Shown: positions 61,506 to 64,000 of the stretch, in pieces
Numbering within the stretch: position 1 is the first letter of the stretch
Layout of the letters: each line of letters starts with the position of its first letter
DNA from: Myxococcales bacterium
Lineage (GTDB): Bacteria; Myxococcota_A; Polyangia; Haliangiales; Haliangiaceae
Assembly: GCA_016716835.1 (NCBI GenBank)
Contig: JADJUW010000001.1
Location: 868,001-932,000, forward strand
Length of the DNA: 64,000 nt
Direction of reading: 5' to 3'
Position numbers and translations under genes: made by a program
The notes under the pieces: model-generated
What the model was told of the DNA's origin: nothing
The model's database searches: none
Seen by the model: the letters and a program-made list of their open reading frames with translations, nothing else

Positions 61506-62249
61506 ATGTCGCCATCCCGCACAACCTCACGCGTCCTAGTCGCCTTTGCGCTCGCCGCCTGCGCGCTCCTATTGGTTCCCGCGCCGGCAGCGGCCGATTT
61601 TCGCTTCCGCTTTCGCGGCGGAGTACGCGTCCACGCGCCGCGCGTGCGTTTCTATCCGCGCCCGATACTGCCGTGGTGGCCCACCTACGTCGTCGTGCCC
61701 CCAGCGTACGAGTCGAGCCCAAGTGCTGCCACGCCCGTTTATGCGCCGGGTGGCCCTAGCACCGTCGCAGTAGCCGCGCCGCGCCGGCCCTTAAACCGAT
61801 ACGCACTAGGCGGCTTCGTTGGTGTTGCTGCGGTGGCAAATGCGGATGGCGCGCCCGCGTCGGAACACGCGGAAACCGCGCTCGCGCTGCGGGCACGATT
61901 TGCCGAACACTGGCTCATCGAGGGATCGCTGCGCCAAACCCGGTCCATCGAAGCCGACGAGCGCCAGCAGTACGTCGGCGCGAGCCTGCTCGCGGAGCTC
62001 GCACCGTATGCCTCGCTGTCGCCCTACGTGCTGGGAGGGCTAGGCGCCGAGCTGGGCACCGATGCGTCCTACGTCGAGGTTGGCGCAGGGCTGCGCCTTC
62101 ATGTCGGGCCCAGCCTGGAGCTAAGCGCCGAGTTGCGAGGGGGCTTGCTAACCGATGACTCAAGCCCAACAACGATCTCGGTAAACGGCGAATCCTCGGA
62201 GTCGCAGCGACTCTCGAGGGCGCTCCTAGGGGCGATGATTCGCTTCTAG
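61506..62249 (+). CDS. Exported beta-barrel-like outer-membrane protein
   Basis: 247 residues from ATG 61506. Signal peptide (APAAA), an Arg/Pro-rich linker with aromatic residues (RFRFRGGVRVHAPRVRFYP), then a small barrel of alternating strands (YALGGFVGVAAV, SPYVLGGLGAELG, YVEVGAGLRLHVGPSLELS) ending in the aromatic residue Phe (LGAMIRF), a feature of outer-membrane barrels. The in-frame extension to 61428 is not used. Its role is unknown. Confidence 0.6.
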   Translation: MSPSRTTSRVLVAFALAACALLLVPAPAAADFRFRFRGGVRVHAPRVRFYPRPILPWWPTYVVVPPAYESSPSAATPVYAPGGPSTVAVAAPRRPLNRYALGGFVGVAAVANADGAPASEHAETALALRARFAEHWLIEGSLRQTRSIEADERQQYVGASLLAELAPYASLSPYVLGGLGAELGTDASYVEVGAGLRLHVGPSLELSAELRGGLLTDDSSPTTISVNGESSESQRLSRALLGAMIRF

Positions 62250-62371
62250 TTGAGATCCGCCGCCAACTATGGGGCCGTAGGGCCCACCTCCATGCCTGTT
62301 CGTGTAGTATGCAGGCGCGCGGGATGACTCTGGTTTAGGGAGCCGTCGCCGCGAAGTCGAGGAACCCACTT

Positions 62372-63889
62372 ATGTCTCGCCGTGCTTTGGCTGCTCTCGT
62401 TGCCACCTTCGTTGTCCTGCTGACGGCCGCTTGTTATTGGGCCACGACTCGGCAGATCAGCGCGCTGCTGACCAAGGACAGCAAAGAACGCGTCATCCGC
62501 GCGGCTCGCCTGGTCGACCAGGGCGCCAAGCTCGAACTGTTGCAGCTGCTCCGCGATGCGGAAGTGCTAGCCGCGGCACCTGACGTCTTAAAAATCGCCC
62601 GCGAACAGACCACGCGCGGGCGCGCCGCCGCCAAACAGCTCGCCTTTGACACATTTTTAAAGACGTACAAAGGCAACCGTCCTGACATTGTAGCGATGGT
62701 AGATGCCACTGGTGAGATCATCGCGCTCGATGGCGTGTCGCTGCCAGTTGCCTCCGACTGGAAGGTTGACGGCAAAAAAGATGGCGAGGTCATCTTCCCC
62801 GCGGTCGCCTGGGCCTTGGCCAAGCGCGTGTCGGTATCGGAGGTTTGGAATTATCCTGGCAAAGGCCTCATGCGCGTCGGCGTGGCCTCGGTCGTCGACT
62901 ACGAGTATGCCGTGACGTCCAATCCCAATAGCGCGCCGGTGATTGGGGCGATCGTTATCGCACATGCGCTGACGTCGCAAGATGCACGCACACGCGCCGC
63001 TGGCATTGGCGCCAACGTGGCCTACGCCGATAACACCAGCGTCTTCGTCTCGAGCTTTGTGCGTGGCAACGGCGAAGACGTCGAGCGCCAACGTGAACTC
63101 TCGGCCGTGGTAGCAGCCACGCCCTCCATGCAGGCGGCAGGCGTGGTGACACGCGCGTTTGTGCTTGGCGGTGAGGCCTATGAGGGAGTGAGCGTACCGT
63201 TTCCGCGTTTTGCGTCTGAGTCTTTTCCCCAGGCATATCCAGCGCCAACGCCCCGGCTAATCGCCTTGACGTCGCCGATGGAGCGAGGCGACGTGCTCTC
63301 GACCGCGCAACGCCTGGTCATTTTGCTCGGCGGCGCCGCACTCATCATTTCGCTGGTCGGGATGTACCTCACCGGCAAGCGCGTGCTGGCGCAAATTGAC
63401 CAAGTCGAACTCGGCATCAGCGATATTATCAACGGCAATATTGATCGCACGTTTGCGCCGGTTGGCGAGGAGCTCGACGGCCTATCAAATGGCCTCAACG
63501 TTATGCTGGCGCGGCTGCTTGGCCGCCCCGAGCCAGGCGAGGAAACCCAAGATGACTTGGGCCACCAAATGCCGGCGTCGCGCATGGATTTTGAGGCGCA
63601 CGTGCCAGATAGCCCGACGATGGCGCCGGATTTGGCGGCGTTGGCGCAAGAGCCCGAGCCCGACTACTACAAGCGGATTTTCGAAGAATACACGTCGGCG
63701 CGCGCCGCGATGGGGCAGCCCGACAAGGTCGCCTTCGAAAATTTCATCGCTAAGCTGCGGGTTAACGAGGCCAAGCTCAAGGTGCAGTTTCAATGCAAGG
63801 CCGTACGCTTTCGCGTGGTTGTCGGCGAGGGCAAGGTCACGCTCAAGCCGGTGCCTATTGTAGACCAAGCGCCGGGCTCGCGGACATAA
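62372..63889 (+). CDS. MXAN_5187-like membrane protein
   Basis: 505 residues: an N-terminal signal/transmembrane helix (LAALVATFVVLLTAACY), a periplasmic sensor-like domain of ~280 residues, a second helix (LVILLGGAALIISLVGMYL, about 312-330), a HAMP-like segment, an acidic linker and a C-terminal domain with YYKRIFEEYTSARAAMGQP and VQFQCKAVRFRVVVGEGKVTLKP. The last domain is the one described for the myxobacterial MXAN_5187 family. No kinase or methyl-accepting domain is attached, so signalling is inferred only from the layout. Confidence 0.7.
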   Translation: MSRRALAALVATFVVLLTAACYWATTRQISALLTKDSKERVIRAARLVDQGAKLELLQLLRDAEVLAAAPDVLKIAREQTTRGRAAAKQLAFDTFLKTYKGNRPDIVAMVDATGEIIALDGVSLPVASDWKVDGKKDGEVIFPAVAWALAKRVSVSEVWNYPGKGLMRVGVASVVDYEYAVTSNPNSAPVIGAIVIAHALTSQDARTRAAGIGANVAYADNTSVFVSSFVRGNGEDVERQRELSAVVAATPSMQAAGVVTRAFVLGGEAYEGVSVPFPRFASESFPQAYPAPTPRLIALTSPMERGDVLSTAQRLVILLGGAALIISLVGMYLTGKRVLAQIDQVELGISDIINGNIDRTFAPVGEELDGLSNGLNVMLARLLGRPEPGEETQDDLGHQMPASRMDFEAHVPDSPTMAPDLAALAQEPEPDYYKRIFEEYTSARAAMGQPDKVAFENFIAKLRVNEAKLKVQFQCKAVRFRVVVGEGKVTLKPVPIVDQAPGSRT

Positions 63890-64000
63890 GCTCGCGCAGG
63901 CGCTGCTCGACAAGTTCATCGAGGAGCATCGTGAGCGAAAACAGGCGAAGCGCGGCGACGCGGTGGAGTTCGTCGGCATTGACGCCAGCAAGCCCATCGC

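Noticed and set aside
63485..63997. Minus-strand frame at the right edge (170 codons)
   Set aside because: Antisense to the MXAN_5187-like gene over most of its length; no start or domain signal.

Overview
The window is a high-GC bacterial chromosome segment, almost certainly from a myxobacterium-like member of the Myxococcota (old Deltaproteobacteria). This is inferred from an AgmX/PglI-type TonB-like tail protein, a myxococcal Cys-rich repeat fused to Kelch repeats, a Tgl-like TPR lipoprotein, a Roadblock/LC7 protein, a transmembrane Ser/Thr kinase, an MXAN_5187-like protein, and many lipoproteins and outer-membrane barrels. Genus cannot be fixed from sequence alone.

Layout. (1) 1-10 kb, minus strand: two paralogous outer-membrane barrel proteins, then TamB-like and TamA/Omp85-like envelope assembly proteins, then a tiny Lys/Arg-rich protein; probably one operon. 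(2) 10-26.6 kb, core genes: ftsY, a carboxypeptidase-regulatory-domain membrane protein, smc, a tightly overlapping MoxR / DUF58 / DUF4350 / Roadblock / membrane-protein operon, then cmk-rpsA and an AI-2E family (PerM-like) membrane protein. A 160-bp near-perfect palindrome, looking like a MITE, lies just upstream of smc. (3) 26.6-38 kb, accessory island: three copies of a secreted-protein gene with an almost identical promoter and 5' half, a hypervariable 3' part and an identical last 13 codons. Each copy is followed by a different envelope gene. The island also holds a duplicated membrane-protein gene, one copy split by an IS5/IS427-type element with a clean CTAG target duplication, a BrnT-type toxin-antitoxin pair, a CorA-like protein and several short repeats. 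(4) 38-44 kb: membrane Ser/Thr kinase, TetR regulator, alpha/beta hydrolase, Tgl-like TPR lipoprotein, RodZ-like HTH protein, recO. (5) 43.8-54 kb: glyQ-glyS-ppdK followed by two large propeller-like envelope proteins. (6) 54-64 kb: SPOR-domain protein, mutS, small secreted proteins, a metallo-beta-lactamase-fold hydrolase, a barrel protein and an MXAN_5187-like sensor-type membrane protein.

Sequence quality matters here. glyS, which should be essential, needs two reading-frame corrections, and the TamB-like gene, the DUF58 gene and the IS transposase need one, one and three. All of these shifts have the sign of a missing single base and most sit at short homopolymers. The simplest reading is residual indel error in the assembly, so apparent pseudogenes in this window should be treated with caution.

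The most interesting non-core signal is the three-copy constant/variable secreted protein family and the repeat-rich island around it. No CRISPR array, rRNA or tRNA was seen.
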